Source of the DNA: Chrysophaeum taylorii
Taxonomy: Eukaryota > Sar > Pelagophyceae > Pelagomonadales > Pelagomonadaceae
Assembly (NCBI GenBank): GCA_029834535.1
Contig: JAQMWT010000024.1
Coordinates: 1-64,000 of the forward strand
DNA: 64,000 nt
Direction: 5' to 3'
Below are positions 62,399 to 64,000 of this stretch, in pieces. The notes beneath the pieces were generated by a model. The model had not been told where the DNA came from and did no database searches. It worked only from the letters and a program-made list of their open reading frames with translations. The position numbers were made by a program, and so were the translations under genes. Position 1 is the first letter of the stretch; the number at the start of each line of letters is the position of its first letter.

Positions 62399-64000
62399 AT
62401 GGCTGCCTACGCCCAAGCCGTGCGGTGGGGCGGCCAGCCGACGAGGAGGACGACGAGGACGGGGGACACGAGTTTCGCCGAGGCCGAGCTGTCGAAGGCG
62501 AAGGAGGCGCGCGATCTGTGGGCACCGCTGGAGCGCGGTATGGCGCTTCGCGGCGACGAGGCGACGCTCTACGACGAGGAGCTGGGCGCCATATCTTACG
62601 TGGAGCTCTCAGACCGCGCGACGCGTCTCGCGGCGTGGCTGAATGCGCGCGTGGCGGGCCCCGGGTCGACCGTGGGGGTGCTGTTGCACAACTCGACGAA
62701 GGTGATCGAATGTCACTACGCGATCGCGAGGATCGGGTGCGTCGTTCTCAACCTCAACACGCGGCTGAGCGCGAGCGAGCTCGCGTACGTCCTCGAGGCG
62801 GCCGAGTGCGAGGTAGTTATATGCAGCGAATCGGATCGTGTCGACGCCCGGGTCGTGGTGCGGTCCGACTTGGAGCCCGAGGAGTCCGAGTCGTCGTCGT
62901 CGTCGTCGTCGTCTTTCGTCGCGAAAAACGCCGGCGGCGCGGCCGAGATGTACTTCACGTCCGGCACGACGGGACGGCCGAAGGGCGTCGTCCTCGAGGC
63001 CGAGGTCGTGCTCCTCCACGCGCTCGGGTGCATGGTCGAGCACCGGCTCAAGGCTTCGGACGCGTGGCTCCACGCGGCGCCGATGTTTCATCTGGTCGAC
63101 GCCTACGCGATTTTTGCCATAACTTGGGTCGGGGGATCGCACGTTTCTATCCCCTTCAGCCTCGACGGGGTCATCGATGCCGTCCGAACTAAAGGCATCA
63201 CCGTCACGAATGTCGCGAGTACCATGATCACGATGCTGGTCTCGACGCCCGACGTCGCGGATTTGGGTAATTCGTTGGATTTGCTGTCGTGCGGAGGCGC
63301 GCCTCTCGCTCGGGCGACGGCGGCCAAGCTCCTGGCTGTTTATCGGAACGAATTTTTCCAGAGCTACGGCATGACCGAGTGCTGCGGGAAGATCGCGATG
63401 TCCCTGATAGCCCCCGAGCTCCGGGCCACGCTGACGCCCGCCCAGACGATGGATCTCGTCTGCACGTCGGGCCGGCCGTTCCGATTGATGAACGTCCGCG
63501 TCGTCGATCCCGAGAGTGGCGAGGACGTCGGAGCCGGCGAGGTCGGCGAGGTCTGGATTAAGGGCCCGACGGTCTTTGGTGGGTACCACAAGCTCGATCC
63601 CACTGTTGGGTTTCGCGGCGAATGGTTCCGCACGGGGGATCTCGCGTTTACGAGACCAGACGGCTACTTGACGATCACCGACCGCCTCAAGGACATGATA
63701 CTCGTCGGCTCGGAGAACGTATATTGCGTCGAAGTCGAGCGCGCGCTCCACGAGCACCCCGACGTCATCCAGGCCTGCGTCTTTGGGGTCCCCGACGCGG
63801 CCCTCGGGGAGCGCGTCAAGGCGGTGGTCCGCGCGCGCCGGCCTCTCGATCCCAAAAAACTGACGCTCTTCGCCTCCACCCTCCTCGCCGACTTCAAGGT
63901 CCCGCAGATCGTCGAGTTCGTGGACGAGTTCCCGCTCACGGGCAGCGGCAAGATCGCCAAGGGCGAGCTCAAGAAGAAAATGAAGACCAAGTCCGACGAC
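62399..64000 (+). CDS. AMP-forming acyl-CoA synthetase / acid-CoA ligase, runs to the window edge
   Basis: 534 codons open to the last base, with no stop in view. All core motifs of the ANL family are present in order: P-loop MYFTSGTTGRPKGV (about residue 185), QSYGMTECCGK (about 320), GEWFRTGDLA (about 403), DRLKDMILVGSENVYCVEVE hinge (about 424) and PLTGSGKIAKGEL with the catalytic Lys (about 515). The enzyme activates a carboxylic acid with ATP and joins it to coenzyme A. It resembles medium- or long-chain fatty acyl-CoA synthetases, but the substrate cannot be read from motifs. A run of Ser codons (62893-62915) forms a flexible insert before the P-loop. Only a short C-terminal end can be missing. 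Confidence 0.92.
   Translation, partial: MAAYAQAVRWGGQPTRRTTRTGDTSFAEAELSKAKEARDLWAPLERGMALRGDEATLYDEELGAISYVELSDRATRLAAWLNARVAGPGSTVGVLLHNSTKVIECHYAIARIGCVVLNLNTRLSASELAYVLEAAECEVVICSESDRVDARVVVRSDLEPEESESSSSSSSSFVAKNAGGAAEMYFTSGTTGRPKGVVLEAEVVLLHALGCMVEHRLKASDAWLHAAPMFHLVDAYAIFAITWVGGSHVSIPFSLDGVIDAVRTKGITVTNVASTMITMLVSTPDVADLGNSLDLLSCGGAPLARATAAKLLAVYRNEFFQSYGMTECCGKIAMSLIAPELRATLTPAQTMDLVCTSGRPFRLMNVRVVDPESGEDVGAGEVGEVWIKGPTVFGGYHKLDPTVGFRGEWFRTGDLAFTRPDGYLTITDRLKDMILVGSENVYCVEVERALHEHPDVIQACVFGVPDAALGERVKAVVRARRPLDPKKLTLFASTLLADFKVPQIVEFVDEFPLTGSGKIAKGELKKKMKTKSDD

Noticed and set aside
62609-63757. Minus-strand frame of about 382 codons opposite the acyl-CoA synthetase
   Set aside because: It is a shadow; the plus strand contains every ANL-family motif in order.

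Overview
The window is nuclear DNA from a eukaryote, most likely a GC-rich single-celled alga or related protist. A stramenopile such as a pelagophyte is my best guess, but this is inference. The eukaryotic signs are GT-AG introns (41 to 189 nt), a centriole/basal-body protein (SSNA1), a mitochondrial LYR-motif assembly factor, a methyl-CpG-binding-like protein, a TKL-type kinase, exostosin (GT47) genes, and LTR, hAT and Helitron elements. No rRNA, tRNA or CRISPR locus was found.

Left part (1-24463) is almost entirely old LTR retroelements on the minus strand. A Ty1/copia fragment runs off the left edge (1 to about 2811). A minisatellite-rich stretch with a 24-base C run follows (2812-4067). 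Then comes a tandem Ty3/gypsy array, LTR - copy A - LTR - copy B - LTR (4068-24463), in which the middle LTR is shared. Both gypsy copies carry a C5-cytosine DNA methyltransferase-like domain between protease and reverse transcriptase. This is the most striking feature of the window.

Centre (24464-34667) holds host genes: a C-CAP-like/TPR protein, SSNA1, a weak minus-strand hypothetical gene, and a 1867-residue surface protein with chlamydial Pmp-like repeats, a Cys-rich region and many C-terminal membrane segments.

34668-48593 is repeat-rich. It contains a long ATT microsatellite, three copies of a short dispersed motif, a decayed hAT transposon with terminal inverted repeats and a near-perfect 8-bp target duplication, and two recently duplicated single-intron exostosin-like genes separated by decayed coding sequence.

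Right part (48594-64000) holds a signal-peptide protein, a divergent three-exon small gene, a LYRM7/MZM1-like factor, a Helitron helicase remnant, an MBD-like gene, a myristoylated MLKL-like kinase, decayed Myb/SANT-like and DDE transposase remnants, a DUF5522 + ATP-pyrophosphatase (Dph6-like) gene, and an acyl-CoA synthetase that runs to the right edge.

The genes form no operon-like pathway. The one functional theme is cytosine methylation: methyltransferase-bearing retroelements and an MBD-like reader lie in the same window.
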